64,000 bases of DNA from Ophiobolus disseminans (GCA_010093685.1 MU006244.1:62001-126000); one strand, 5' to 3'. Positions 21,781 to 33,358 are shown, counted from the first letter of the stretch. Notes: generated by a model not told the origin, from the sequence alone. A program made the numbers and translations.

Positions 21781-24426
21781 ATGGACGCCGTCAACAAAGA
21801 GCGGGACTTTCACCATCCATATCAGCCATATGTCATTCAGACAGAGTTTATGAATGCGGTCTACGACTGTTTAGAGAACAGCAAAGTTGGCATCTTCGAA
21901 TCGCCGACCGGAACCGGCAAATCATTGAGCCTGATCTGTGGATCCCTTACCTGGCTACGCGATCATAAGCGTCGTACGTTCGAGGAAGGGTTCGCCATTA
22001 ATCATGATACTGGTGATGAGCCCGCATGGATGCTTGAGCACGCGCAGAAACAGAGAAAAGAGGAGGCGCTTCGTCGGGGACAAGACCTGAACGATCGCCT
22101 TGCCAAGATCAGGGCCAAAGAGAAGCGAGTCAAAGAGCGTTTTGAGAGCGGAGAGCCGCGTTACAAGCGACAAAAGCTGGCTGTAGGCGAAGCGAATGCG
22201 CATGATGACGAGGCGCAGTTCGTTCTCGAAGACTATGAGAGCGACGAAGAGTCTCGGGAAGCTGCAAAGTTCTCCGCCTTTAGCGAATCTGGGCTTTCCT
22301 CGGAGACGCAAGCTCTAATGGAGAAGCTTGGGTATTCTGATGGCACTTCCAAGGCAGACGAAGGAGAGACACCGGACGAAACTAAAATCTTTTTCTGCTC
22401 TCGAACGCACTCTCAATTGACACAATTTACGAGCGAACTTAGTCGGGTCAGGTTGCCACCAGCAATCACGCCAGATGCGAAAGACAGCTCCGGCATCGAT
22501 TCATTAGTCGAGGATGTGAAGCACCTCACTCTCGGCTCCAGAAAGAACCTTTGTATCAATAGCAAGGTTAACCGTCTCGGGAATGCGACTGCAATCAACG
22601 AGCGCTGCGTTGAGTTGCAGCAAGCTAGCAGTGCCGAGAGCCGCTGTCCGCATATGCCGACCAAGGAGAGCGAAACCCTACTCAACGACTTCCGTGACCA
22701 CGCGCTGGCAAAGATAAGAGACATTGAAGATCTGGGAGTACTGGGAAAGAGGCTGGGTATTTGTCCATATTATGCTTCGCGGCCGACGATTAAGTATAGT
22801 GAGGTAGGCTTTCGAGCGTACTGCATTAACTTTGAACTTTACTGATTTCACCAGATTGTTACACTACCGTATCCTTTGCTTCTCCAGAAGTCTGCGCGTG
22901 ACGCTCTTGGTCTCTCGCTTACAGACCATATAGTCATCATCGATGAGGCTCACAACCTCATGGATGCTATAGCTGGTATTTACTCTGTGTCCGTCACGCT
23001 CGAACAAGTCCAGCAAGCGCGCGCACAACTTACTGTTTATCTTCAGAAGTTCCGCAACAAGCTAAAGGGGAAGAATCGAGTGTATGTTGCGCAGACTATA
23101 CGCATATTGGATTCGATAATGGCATACCTTGTCACCCTCGGTAAGGATGCGAAAGCAACGGATGGCTTAGTTGACATACTGTCGATCATGTCTGGAAAGG
23201 GCGTTGATCAGGTCAACATCTTCAAGCTCAACGCGTATCTGCAAGGAAGTAGACTTGCGCGAAAGGTTGATGGCTACACCGCGTATGCTGAGACAGTCAC
23301 TAGAGGACCTGAGAAAGATGGCAACAAGAAGCCTATGGAGAAGAGCCCGCGACAGAACGTCCCAGTCTTGATGCATGTTCAGGCTTTCCTTCTCTCGTTG
23401 ATGAACCCTTCAGCTGAAGGCCGTTTCTTCTATGCCAAAGAAGATGACTCCAGCATTTCTTTGAGGTACATGCTTCTCGACCCTACTTTTCACTTCAAAG
23501 ACATTGTCGAGGAGGCGAGGGCAGTTGTGTTGGCAGGTGGCACCATGTCTCCTATGAGCGACTACGAGCAACATCTGCTATCGTATCTAGATCCTGGAAA
23601 GATTACTACGCTCTCATGTGGGCATGTCATACCACCTTCCAACCTTTCCGCGATACCTCTGGTCAAGACATCCTCAGGCGCGGAGTTTGACTTCACATTT
23701 GAAAATCGCAACAAAGAGAGAACGATGATCGACCTTGGTAACGCAATTGCCAGCATAGCACACCACATTCCCGATGGCGTAGTAGTGTTTTTTCCTAGTT
23801 ATTCCTATCTCGACACTTGTATTACAGCTTGGAAACGTCTCTCTGCCCCCGATTCAAAGGTTACTTTCTGGGATCGCTTTGAGCAGATAAAGCCGATCTT
23901 CCTTGAGCAACGGAGCAAGCAATACTCGGCATCGAGCACATCAAACAAGGAAGCTGCTGCAGATTCGGTTCTCACGGCGTACAGCGCAGCCGTCGCATCT
24001 GGAAATGGTCGCGGTGCTCTGCTTCTCGCAGTGATAGGCGGCACTCTTTCTGAAGGTATAAACTTCAGCGACGCCCTTGGTCGTGGTGTTGTTGTGGTGG
24101 GCCTGCCGTTTCCAAATCCTCATTCGGCAGAATGGAAAGCAAAGATGCAGTACATCTCTGCAAAGGAAACGAAGCGCGGAGGTGACGGGAAAGCGGCTGC
24201 ACGAGACTTCTTCGAGAATGCATGTATGCGATCGGTCAATCAGTGTGTCGGGCGGGCGATCAGACACAAGGGAGATTATGCGGCAATTCTGATGCTGGAC
24301 AGGCGGTATGGCACCAAACGCATTCAAGATAAGCTGCCGAAGTGGATAAGAGGTAGCCTGATGAGTGGCATGGGCACGAGAGAGGTTGAGAGAAATCTCG
24401 ATGCCTTCTTTGCAGAGAAGAAGTGA
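21781..24426 (+). CDS. CHL1: ATP-dependent DNA helicase CHL1 (DDX11/FANCJ family)
   Basis: XPD-like superfamily 2 Fe-S helicase of 864 residues, needed for sister chromatid cohesion and genome stability in the nucleus. Exons are 21781-22803 and 22855-24426 (phase 0), joining TIKYSE to IVTLPYPLLLQ. Walker A SPTGTGKS is at about 41-48 and the DEAH box (IIDEAHNL) at about 371. Between them lie the motif FFCSRTHSQLTQF and the cysteines of the Fe-S cluster (LCINSKV, then C..L, CPHM, GICPYY). Motif V/VI appears as GGTLSEGINF and QCVGRAIRHKGDYAAI (about 803). The charged insert EEALRRGQDLNDRL is typical of CHL1. Length matches fungal orthologues. The ATG giving MDAVNKERDFHHPYQPY is preferred over an upstream one at 21712. 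Confidence 0.93.
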
Positions 24427-24846
24427 GTCTTCCGAATGATGAAGGAGGATTTGGGTTCTTATGAATGTAAGAGGTGTAATAGAGCCAATAAGATCACGTT
24501 GAACACACGCTTCCGCGGTGATGTGGCTGGAACAAGTGGCGTATTATGAGCCGTTTCCGGCTTAGTACAAAACTGATACGTCTCACCTTCATGAACGTGC
24601 GTCGTGTCTTTAACGTCACATAGCACCCTCATAGACATATCGCGAACGTCCGCCAAGAAGCCATAAAAGATTACTCGTTGCGACATCCAGCACAATGAGG
24701 TGAAATTCAATCAACGCACCTTGCAAGGACAGAAGCACACGTGTACCACACTCAAACGACGCGTTGGCTAACTACTGTCAAAAGGCGGATGACAAAAGCT
24801 TAAACATAAAGAGCTGCCCAAGAAGAGCTGTCGCGCTTAGTTGGAG
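24427..24846. other. Intergenic between CHL1 and peptide transporter
   Basis: 420 bp with CHL1 3' UTR and PTR2 promoter. Nothing further is recognised. Confidence 0.5.
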
Positions 24847-26696
24847 ATGCCTTCAGCTTGGCGCTCACAAACAAGAGAAGAAAGAGGCGCATATACCACC
24901 GTCGCGCAAATCGAAGATAACAGTACTGAACTCACTGCACACCGCAAAGAAACTTCGACGGATGACCAGGACCAAGACGGGCACGATATCTACTCTCGAA
25001 AAGATGACAACTCCGTACCATCGCCAGAAGACTTGCTCCTCCTACCACGCGTAGCAGACGCTCTTCCCAAGGGCGCCTTCCTCGTCGCCATCGTCGAGCT
25101 ATGCGAACGCTTCGCATACTACGGTCTCTCTGGGCCCTTTCAAAACTACATCTCCAACTCCTACCAGGACGCTAATGGCCTTCCCGGGGCTCTTGGACTA
25201 GGCCAATCCGGTGCAACAGCTATGACAAACTTCTTTCAGTGCTGGTGCTACGTAACGCCCGTCTTAGGGGCAATCGTAGCTGACCAGTATCTGGGGAAAT
25301 ATACTACCATCAAATGGTTCAGCGTGGTATATATGATAGGTATCGCCATTCTGTTCATCACGAGTCTGCCATGGAGTCTGGAGCGAGGAGCAGCGTTTCC
25401 TGGACTTGTCGTTGCGATGGTGGTTATTGGTCTGGGGACGGGCGGTATCAAGAGTAACGTCAGTCCACTGATTGCGGAGCAGGTCCGCAGTACGAAGCCA
25501 TTTGTCAGGACGTTGAAGAGTGGGAAAAGAGTTATTGTTGATCCGGACGTCACGATGCAGCGATGCTTCGCTCTCTTTTACCTTTGCATCAACGTGGGCT
25601 CCATCTCGGCTGTTGCGACTACAATGCTGGAATCACATGTCGGGTTCTGGAGTGCGTATCTACTGCCGCTGTTGATGTTCGGTGTTGGGTTTACAGTATT
25701 GGTCCGAGGAAAGAAAAACTACGTGATCAAACCCTCACAGGGTGGCGTGATTGGGCATTGTTTTGGCGCGCTGTATATTGCAGTGAGAAATGGCTTCGAT
25801 CTCGATAAGGCGAAACCATCTTTACAAGAAGTGGGATTGAGGAAGCATAAAGTGGCATGGGATGATAACTTCATCGATGAGCTGAAGACAGCACTCGTTG
25901 CATGCAAGGTCTTCCTCTTCTTCCCTATTTATTGGTTGACCTTCTCGCAAATGATGAACAACTTCATCTCCCAGGGTAAGCGAGGGAGGCAAAACCTCCA
26001 ACAATGTGAGCTGACGACTATTCTACAGCCGGACAGATGCAACTCCACGGCCTACCAAACGACATCCTCCCAAACATCGATCCGATCACGATAATCATCA
26101 TGATTCCCATCATGGACCGTTTCATCTACCCTTTCATCCGAACGAGACTTCATTTCGTATTCAAGCCCATCACTCGCATCACACTCGGATTTCTCATCGC
26201 AGCACTCGCTATGCTGTATGCCGGTGCCCTGCAAACAGTAATCTACCACACCCCGCCCTGCTACTCCAGTCCTTCCAAATGTGACGCTGAAAAAGTAGGG
26301 AGAGGAATATATAAGCCCAACAATATCCACGTGGCGTGGCAAGCGCCAGCATACATTCTCGTCGCTCTGAGCGAGATTCTAGCCAGCATCACAGGATTAG
26401 AAGTGGCGTATGCGAAAGCGCCAGAAAACATGAAAAGCTTCATCATGAGCTTGTTTCTGCTCACATCTGCCGGCGGCAGCGCGTTAGGAATATTGATTGC
26501 ACCGTTTGCTAGAGATCCATATTTGCAGTGGATGTACTTCGGACTGGCAGTGGCCGCAGCTGGTACTGGTGTCGTATTCTGGCGAACGTTCAAGAATGTT
26601 GAGGACGAGCCCGCGGAAATGGTGGAACATGCGGAGGAGTATGAGTTGGTAGAGAGGGAAGATCAAAGCGAAAGAGAGATTAGCAACGGGCTTTAG
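24847..26696 (+). CDS. PTR2: PTR2-type proton-coupled peptide transporter
   Basis: POT/PTR family di- and tripeptide:H+ symporter of 598 residues in the plasma membrane. Exons are 24847-25975 and 26029-26696 (GTAAGC to CTACAG, phase 1), rebuilding NNFISQAGQMQLHGLPND, a conserved family stretch. The N-terminus is hydrophilic and acidic, as usual. Signatures are ELCERFAYYGLSGPFQNYI (the ExxER-like TM1 region), GAIVADQYLGKY (PTR signature 1), and FYLCINVGSISAV (signature 2). About 12 membrane segments and a charged C-terminus rich in Glu follow. The start is the first ATG after an in-frame stop. Fungal PTR2 genes are usually induced by peptides and nitrogen limitation, but no site for this is claimed here. 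Confidence 0.92.
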
Positions 26697-26853
26697 GATC
26701 TGGAGAGAGGTGCTAGGACTGTATGAAGCTAGCATCAATATAAAAGTACTTTGTCCGGATTCAGATGCCGAAAATCCGATTCAAGACGAAGTCCATTCCC
26801 ACAGATGATAATGAGTCCCGACTATCCTCGCGGTCCAAGTCATCTGGCAACTC

Positions 26854-28866
26854 TCATGAGAGGCTTGGGATATGGTTAAGATCTACCGACTGAGTGCCGA
26901 ACCCACCAGCCCGAGGTCTACCAACATGACCACCACGCTCATACCTCAAGTCCATACCCGTCTCCATGCCCATACTGGTGCGAGGATCGTTTATAGAGGT
27001 GAATGTGTTGGTTCTCCTGCTGAATGGGGAACCCACAACGGTCTGGAGGTCGCTGTTAGTGCCCTCAGTGTTGCTGTCCGGCTGGATCTGAGATAGGCTT
27101 CGGTTCTGGTGGATGGACGATGATGGAGCACGCGCGGTCTCGTTTCCGACGGTGTCGCGCTGCGTACCCCCGCGAGAAGAACCCGATTGGGGCATGGCCT
27201 TTTGGTAGTTCACCGCGTCGCAGGAGAATCAATTGGACATCTTAAGCACCGTGCTCTGTATGGACTCGAGGGTCAGGCGGTCGATCTCGGTCTCGCATTT
27301 TGTCGCAAACGCAGCCAGTGCTTTCTTGCTCTCCAGCATAGCCTGGCTCTTCGTCTCGCTCTTGCGAGCCTGCTAGGCTCGCTTCGCAGCAATGTTGGCT
27401 TCATTAGTGGCCCTCTTCTCTTCGTCGTCCAGGCCCTGTTTGCCCTTCTCTTCGATAGCCCGCAATTCAGCTTCCGAGTTTGGTCACCTCGATCTGCGAT
27501 GCGATTAGAAGGTGCTGTCGCTGTTTAAGTAGACCGTCATACTCCAGGACTCATTGAACGTAGATCGCGTGTGGAATTTGAGTAGGCCGTACTACTTCAG
27601 GACTCAGCTCATCCATGAAAGTAATGATCTCGTATGAGATGTCCGTAAATATCCTTGCCTGCTTCTCCGATGGCGGCAGGTGTGGCGTATTTCGGTTTTG
27701 CTACTCGATATGCGCAACCATCTTGCCCAGCGTTATAGTGGGGGCATCGGAAGCGGGCGGATTTGTTGTCTTTGAATTGATTTTTCTGGATTGAAACTTA
27801 GTAGTCCACTTTGATACTGAGACACGATGTTAACATCATGGACAAACGTACGAGGAACTCGGTCTTCTAAGGCAACGACCTCAGATGTGGCGCATCCACA
27901 ACACACCGTCGTCCACTTGTTGTCAACCTATGGCATGAACATTTGTGACCCTCTCCATATCCCATCCGGCACGGGCCGCGGAGATTGAAGTCATCGCGAG
28001 TTTCGATGAAGAGGTGCATCGGTGCCGTACACCCAGCATTCGCGCACAGAGTCGTGACTACCCAGCTTGCTGTAGAGTGACATATCAGCAACGACTAGTT
28101 GTGAATAGTTGCCGAGCCACTCACTCGTCCAGAATTTTCGCCAGTCGCCTTCTGAAATAAGCCCTGTCCCGAGGAGGATTTGCAGGCCTTGAACTATGAT
28201 CTGAAGATGCATTGTTAGTATTGTTGCACGCGAGTTCACGTGCCAAATATCTCACCAGTTTGTTGTAGTCTGTGTCGCAGTCTTCACAGGTCTACTTCAT
28301 CGAAACCTCTCGGCGCGAAGTGAAGTTTTTATGGCCATTGATAACTTCTTGTGGGTAAAATTAGCACTGTATGACGTCGATTGTGTCGTCGTTCATGGCC
28401 GTATAGCTCTGTGACCAGGCCCATGGCTTCAGGCTGGGGTGGAGTTGGCGTAGAGCCATGTATGCAGACTGGGTAACCATTTGACGCACAGCAGTGTTGT
28501 GGTATACCTTCATGATACACCCTAAGGGCGTGACATCCCTACCATCCGGACTAGTCCCCGTCTTCGAATTGGATTGTTTTCTTCGATGTCGCTGATCGAA
28601 CCGTCTGATTACGGGTCTTCGACGACGAATTTCGCGCATGAGGACCTGCGCAAGGTCCGCTTTGGCGGGGTTGACGAGGGCGGGTGCTGCTTGAGCTCTT
28701 CTGTCGGTGTCGCACGTTTGGAAGGACTAGATGTCGTACCAGTGAGGTCGATGATATCCGCTTGTTGGTGAATGCGCTTGTGTGGTGGCCGCATATTCGG
28801 TTCATGCTTGATGGTGGTATATCTCTGTCTGGAGGTGGTGGCATCGATGATCTGGCCCGCTTGTGA
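26854..28866 (-). pseudogene. Decayed multi-exon gene of unknown family
   Basis: Minus-strand sequence with long protein-like stretches in shifting frames. 28794-28609 encodes ADIIDLTGTTSSP then PKRTLRRSS. 28639-28361 encodes VRQMVTQSAYMALRQLHP. 28239-27991 encodes GDWRKFWTSEWLGNYSQL. About 27640-27515 encodes DELSPEVVRPTQIPHAIYVQ. Then comes an apparent coiled-coil (ELRAIEEKGKQGLDDEEKRA). An in-frame tail runs through 27213-26854, ending in NHIPSLS. Breaks include TAG after NIAAKRA, TGA after STVLKMSN, TGA after HAIYVQ, and a one-base shift before ELRAIEE. Several stops could come from C-to-T changes (CAG to TAG, CGA to TGA), which suggests repeat-induced point mutation. The function is unknown. 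Confidence 0.5.
27513..27606 (-). repeat. Inverted partial duplicate, left arm
   Basis: Read on the minus strand, this segment of the decayed gene aligns with plus-strand 29437-29533 over nearly its whole length. Both encode SPE.(V/L)RPTQ, then A..IYV, then VLEY.G.LK.RQ. Differences are largely C/T or G/A transitions. Confidence 0.75.
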
Positions 28867-29027
28867 CCCTCAGGCGGCTGGTAGTCATCTTCGCTCGCTT
28901 TTGTGAGATATTTGGACTACTGTACATGCGTGGTGTCAGGTGCCCATATCAAATTCCACACGTTGATCATCTCTTGTGTGGCATTTAAGCCTCCCGGGTA
29001 CTGTGTACCGTGTCGTCGATTCAAAAT

Positions 29028-29088
29028 TATACAGTGTGAGTACATTCCAGGAATACGTAGGCAGTGTATGCACGTACACGGGACAGTA
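29028..29088. repeat. Imperfect direct repeat, copy 1
   Basis: Begins TATACAGTGTGAGTAC and ends near CACGTACACGGGACAG. It is similar to 29288-29341, which begins TATACAGTGTGAGCAC and contains CGTACAC, with small gaps and mostly transition differences. Confidence 0.65.
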
Positions 29089-29287
29089 TGATATACTGGC
29101 TGTTGCTTTGGTATTTGAAGCTGACTTGGAGCCAACGACCATGGAATATTTCCAGATTGAGAAAGCTGGGGACCTGCTTGGTGCTGGTTGTAGCTAGGTT
29201 GTTGGAACCCATGTTGTTGATGAGAGTAGCCGAGGGAAGCAAATGACGCAATATTGTTTGTCTTGACAGAGGTTACGGGTCAACTTC

Positions 29288-29341
29288 TATACAGTGTGAG
29301 CACGTTTTAGCAATAAGCAGTGCGCGAACGTACACAGTATA
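29288..29341. repeat. Imperfect direct repeat, copy 2
   Basis: Second copy of the element at 29028-29088, about 260 bp downstream and slightly shorter through small deletions. Confidence 0.65.
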
Positions 29342-29436
29342 GGAAGTTCTAGGTAAGTGCCCATGCCATACAGTACAGGTCCATGACGGTAACGATGGCC
29401 TCCAAAAAGCCACCCTTACGTGTGATCTGCGTTCAG

Positions 29437-29533
29437 TGAGTCCTGAAATACTACGGCCCACTCAAGTCTCACGTGCGACGATCTACGTTTAGTGCGTCCT
29501 AGAGTACCACGGTTCACTCAAACGGCGACAGCA
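29437..29533 (+). repeat. Inverted partial duplicate, right arm
   Basis: Plus-strand counterpart of 27513-27606. It has its own TAG after IYV and a disrupted continuation. Within it a roughly 42-bp unit starting GATCT(G/A)CGTT(C/T)AGTG occurs twice (29424-29465 and 29479-29520). Confidence 0.75.
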
Positions 29534-30265
29534 AACTGATGTTCATACACCCGCATATCGACCTGTAACCCGGGACAATTTCTAGGAAACTTGCACTCAC
29601 GTTCTCTGAAAACATATGTAAACAACTGTTTCAGCTCGCAGATATTTAGTTGACGTGTCCACCCCCTGGGCAAGCTCGCACCCGCATGTTTTGTTTCTTC
29701 TCAGCGGAGAGGAGCAAGACACGACAACTTTCCGAGAGCCATCGTGCACAATTTGACCAAGGTAATCTAGTCGAGCGTTGTGACAAGAAGAATGACATGT
29801 TGTCCGTGCTGCAGAATGTCCCGTGAGTCCGTATCGTCGACCGACACATAGCATTTGTACAGAGAAACTAGTAATGACGGAGACCGATCGTGAAAGTTAG
29901 TTTTCGAGCGGAGGTTACATCGAGTATCATATCAATTTACTATGATGTGATATCTAATCTCCGTCCACGCACCTGACCTTACTAATTAGCCTCTCCCTCG
30001 CTATAGTCTACACCGTCGCCTAGGCAAACTTGGCGGCACGCGGAACACATTCGGCCAAATCCGAGAAGCAAACACCGGGGTATAGGATGCTCTGTCCCTC
30101 CCACAGACTACCATAACGCCGTAAGATGACAAGAAAAACGCTACAAAGCTGGACCATACTAAAGCTGATATCGGGGAAACATGTTGGGACCAGCCGGATT
30201 ACGAAATGGAGATGTCTGTTGTTCGTTCATGATGCGTCGAGAAGATATGTGCGCCTTGCGAGAGC

Positions 30266-33200
30266 CTATCTCCAAACCGATTTGTCTCCCATGCTGGACT
30301 GGCGGCCACTCACACGGCTAGCGCGTCCATCCTCGAGCCTGCTGCTGCTTCGCCCGGGGGTAGACGGTGTCACACTTGATGTGGATGTAGTGCGCTGCTT
30401 CGGTGTGGGAAGCATGCTGGAGCGACGGCCGTTCGCAACGCTGGGAGGACGGGTGGCTCGTCGGGCAGCCGGACTTTCCTCGGCAGCACCGCTTTCGGCA
30501 TCTTCCTCTGCGATTGGCGCATGTCGACTCGATGCTGGCGTCGAAGATCGAGGCGTAGAGCGCATAGGCAGCTTGCCCTTGGCGGGTGTGGCGGGAGACT
30601 GCATTGGGCTTGCCAGAGGGCGTCTCCCCAATTGCGCAGGGGTTGTAGATCCGGCACGCGTCGAAGGAGGAGGCGAAAGTGCTGACGAGCGGCCCAGCGG
30701 GCTTCGAACTGGGAGCGATGATTGACGCGATTCGCTCCTCAGCGACCGGGGCGGTGTCTCTTGCCCTTTCCTATATGGCGAAGGCGTCGTCAAAGTCAAT
30801 GGCTTGAAGTTGTGACCAACAACGGTGTCGCGCATGTTGACACTCGAGTTCCAGCGCGGCTTCACCGCTGGCCGCTCGGTCCTGGGGAAGTCTGATTGAT
30901 ACGGGGTCGTACTTATAGATCGAGACGGTGTCGCATAGCGATTCCATGGCAAAGTGGATATAGAGGGACCACTCGGAGTGCCCAATGGCACGCTGGAGTA
31001 GCGACGGTTGTCGCGTGGCGGCAGCTTCGACGTAGATGCACTGGCCTGACGAGGCTTCTTTCCTGCAGGAGTTTTCACGCCGTGATCGCTTCCCTTGCGG
31101 CTCATGATGACACTGGAGGCTGGTGAGCTGTTTGGAGTGTCAACGACTGAACCTGCTAGAGATGCTTCGGTGCGAGCAGACAGTACGGTGGAGACAGAAT
31201 CCCGCAGCTTGGGTGTTGATGTAAACTCGTGCAAGATGGCATCCATGTCCTTGATGACACTCTCGAGATCGACAAACTTTTGTCGAACATCCTGCTGGAT
31301 CCGTAGAATCTCGCCGTTAACGGTCGACCTATGCTTCATCTCAATGTCGATCAGCTCGAGCACGCGCTTCATCGAGGGCGGGTAGTGGTCGCGCTTGTCT
31401 GTGTAGGTGGCAATGCGCGCCCCAATCTTCTCCTCGTCGCGATCCTCAATCGCCTCAGTCAGCCGCTGGACGCTCTTCATGCACGAGTCATACATAGCAA
31501 CGGCCTTGCTACCGGCCTGTCGGAAGCTGTGCACCCACTTGTCTTCCCCCAGCTCTTCTCTCAAAGCGTCTGCCTCAGCTTCGAGCTTCTTCTCCTGATC
31601 TTCGAGCTGCTCCTTCCTCCGCGACAGCTCGTCACATGCGGACGGGAAGATTTTACTTGCTCGGGATTGGAATGAGGCCAGTCGCATGGGCAGGAAATCG
31701 AGTGAAGCACGTAGAGGCTGCAGCTTTGCGAACAGTGCCAGCAACCGCGTGTTTTCGTGCTCGATCTGCGGAATGGGCGAGACAGGCGATAGGATGGCCA
31801 ATGTAGGCGGCATACTAAACCGCTTGTTGGGCATGGCGGCCTGCTTCCGCGGCGTCTCGACGATGGTCTCGAGGTCGGCAATGTCAAACTTCTCTGCCGA
31901 CTCGGCGACAGAGTCGGATATGACGCGGTGTCTGCGCTCTTCCATCTCAAAGACCAACCGACTCAAGTTCTCGACTTCAGCGCCAATGTCTCCTAGAACG
32001 TTATTCCACAGCTCTTCCCACTCCATGGCGATCTCGACCTGGTTCTTGATGCCCCTGAGTGTCTGCTTGATGTTGGCCCAGTTGGTGACAATCTCCTCCA
32101 TCTGGGAGACGAGCGTCGTCTGGTCCTTGTTCGGCAGGGCGGCGATGTCGGGGCGCGACTGCAGGTCCTCGATGGCGCTGATGTAGACGGTGACGAGGCC
32201 TTCGAACTTTGTGATTGCAGCGTCCACCTCTTCCAGGCCTTCCCGCCCCGCCGCCGCCGCCCATTCTACGTCGTCTTCGGCGTCGAGCCCGCTCAGTACG
32301 TCGGCTGCCTTGGCCATCCAGAGGCGGATGTCGTTGGCGGCTTTGTGCAGGGCGCGGCCGGCGAGGGTGGACGAGGGGAGCGAGGTGATTTCGGAGGCAA
32401 TGGTGGTGGGAGGCAGCTTCATCGACGTCAGCTGCTGGATCTGGTTGCTGAAGCTGGCCTTGGAGAGAGTGTAGATGGAGTTGGCGCGGGGGTAGTGGCG
32501 GCGCTGGAAGTACGTCTCGATGTCGACGCCACTGTCGTCGAGGACCGAGACCTCTTCGTTTGTTGTCTGTGGTGGGGTCGGGGCGGGTGTTTCCTGGGGC
32601 GTGTCCTTGGGGGTGTCTTTTGGCGGCGGCGTGGGTGGGCGTGTGGGCGCCTCGGTGGGCAATTCGCTGGGCGGCATGCTCAGGCTCTTCGTCTTGGTGA
32701 TGTCCGGCAGGCGGTACTTTTGCATGTCGAGCACGTCGTCGGCCTCGGCTTCCGACTCGGACGGATGCAGCTTGTCGCTGGTGGAGACGATGCTGCTGTG
32801 GTCGCTCTCCGTCTCCGTGTCGGGCTCCATGGCCAGCGAGGGCACGCTGGCGCCCGTCGACTGGGGGATAATGGGGGGTGTGTCGACTGGCGGCTCCGCT
32901 ATGGGGGATGCGACTTCCTCTTGCGGCAGAGGTGAGTTGTCGTCTGGCGGTCGCGGGCCTATGCCGCTCCAGGCAGTCCCTCGACGCTCAATGCCGAAGC
33001 TGCGGCGCTTGTGGAAGGCGTCCAACCTCTTAATCTCGTCCTCGTCGATGCGGCCAATGTCCTGCTCCTTCTTGCTGCTGGCGTCGTTGCCCTGGTTGAG
33101 GAATTTCATGCGAGCCAGCAGGCCCGGGGACACATTTCTCGCGAGCTTGGTGGTGATGTCGCGCTCAAGGTGGGGCGGGATGATCTTGAGCGGGCGCAGT

Positions 33201-33358
33201 GGTGACGATGGGGTGGCTGCTGCGGCCGTCGGTGGGTTCGGCGGTGACTTCGCTGGCAATAATTCAGACGCCAGCTCAGACGTCGACTTGGATGCGGCAG
33301 GCGCTGGGCTGCTCTTGCTCTCTTGCGGACTGGGAAGCGTTGCCGCCGGATCGCTCAT
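30266..33358 (-). CDS. KAR9: KAR9-type karyogamy/spindle-positioning protein
   Basis: Intronless, 1030 residues. KAR9 links cytoplasmic microtubule plus ends, through the EB1 protein Bim1, to type V myosin to orient the spindle and move nuclei. Residues 1-260 are Ser/Pro-rich and disordered, with HLERDITTKLARNVSPGLLARMKFLN resembling the N-terminal element of ascomycete orthologues. About 265-700 is the helical KAR9 domain, starting at SGVDIETYFQRRHYPRANSIY, with ANDIRLWMAKAADVLSGLDAEDDVEW and WANIKQTLRGIKNQVEIAMEWEELW. The final 300 residues are basic, rich in Ser/Pro/Arg, with many SP/TP sites suited to CDK control and microtubule binding. I did not find a clean SxIP EB1 motif. Confidence 0.88.
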   Translation of the reverse strand: MSDPAATLPSPQESKSSPAPAASKSTSELASELLPAKSPPNPPTAAAATPSSPLRPLKIIPPHLERDITTKLARNVSPGLLARMKFLNQGNDASSKKEQDIGRIDEDEIKRLDAFHKRRSFGIERRGTAWSGIGPRPPDDNSPLPQEEVASPIAEPPVDTPPIIPQSTGASVPSLAMEPDTETESDHSSIVSTSDKLHPSESEAEADDVLDMQKYRLPDITKTKSLSMPPSELPTEAPTRPPTPPPKDTPKDTPQETPAPTPPQTTNEEVSVLDDSGVDIETYFQRRHYPRANSIYTLSKASFSNQIQQLTSMKLPPTTIASEITSLPSSTLAGRALHKAANDIRLWMAKAADVLSGLDAEDDVEWAAAAGREGLEEVDAAITKFEGLVTVYISAIEDLQSRPDIAALPNKDQTTLVSQMEEIVTNWANIKQTLRGIKNQVEIAMEWEELWNNVLGDIGAEVENLSRLVFEMEERRHRVISDSVAESAEKFDIADLETIVETPRKQAAMPNKRFSMPPTLAILSPVSPIPQIEHENTRLLALFAKLQPLRASLDFLPMRLASFQSRASKIFPSACDELSRRKEQLEDQEKKLEAEADALREELGEDKWVHSFRQAGSKAVAMYDSCMKSVQRLTEAIEDRDEEKIGARIATYTDKRDHYPPSMKRVLELIDIEMKHRSTVNGEILRIQQDVRQKFVDLESVIKDMDAILHEFTSTPKLRDSVSTVLSARTEASLAGSVVDTPNSSPASSVIMSRKGSDHGVKTPAGKKPRQASASTSKLPPRDNRRYSSVPLGTPSGPSISTLPWNRYATPSRSISTTPYQSDFPRTERPAVKPRWNSSVNMRDTVVGHNFKPLTLTTPSPYRKGQETPPRSLRSESRQSSLPVRSPLGRSSALSPPPSTRAGSTTPAQLGRRPLASPMQSPATPAKGKLPMRSTPRSSTPASSRHAPIAEEDAESGAAEESPAARRATRPPSVANGRRSSMLPTPKQRTTSTSSVTPSTPGRSSSRLEDGRASRVSGRQSSMGDKSVWR

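Larger units (their letters stand above)
28867..30265. other. Repeat-bearing gene-poor stretch downstream of KAR9
   Basis: About 1.4 kb with no open gene. It contains a pair of imperfect direct repeats (29028-29088 and 29288-29341) and an inverted partial copy of the neighbouring decayed gene (29437-29533). The part near 30265 would be the KAR9 3' UTR. Confidence 0.6.
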
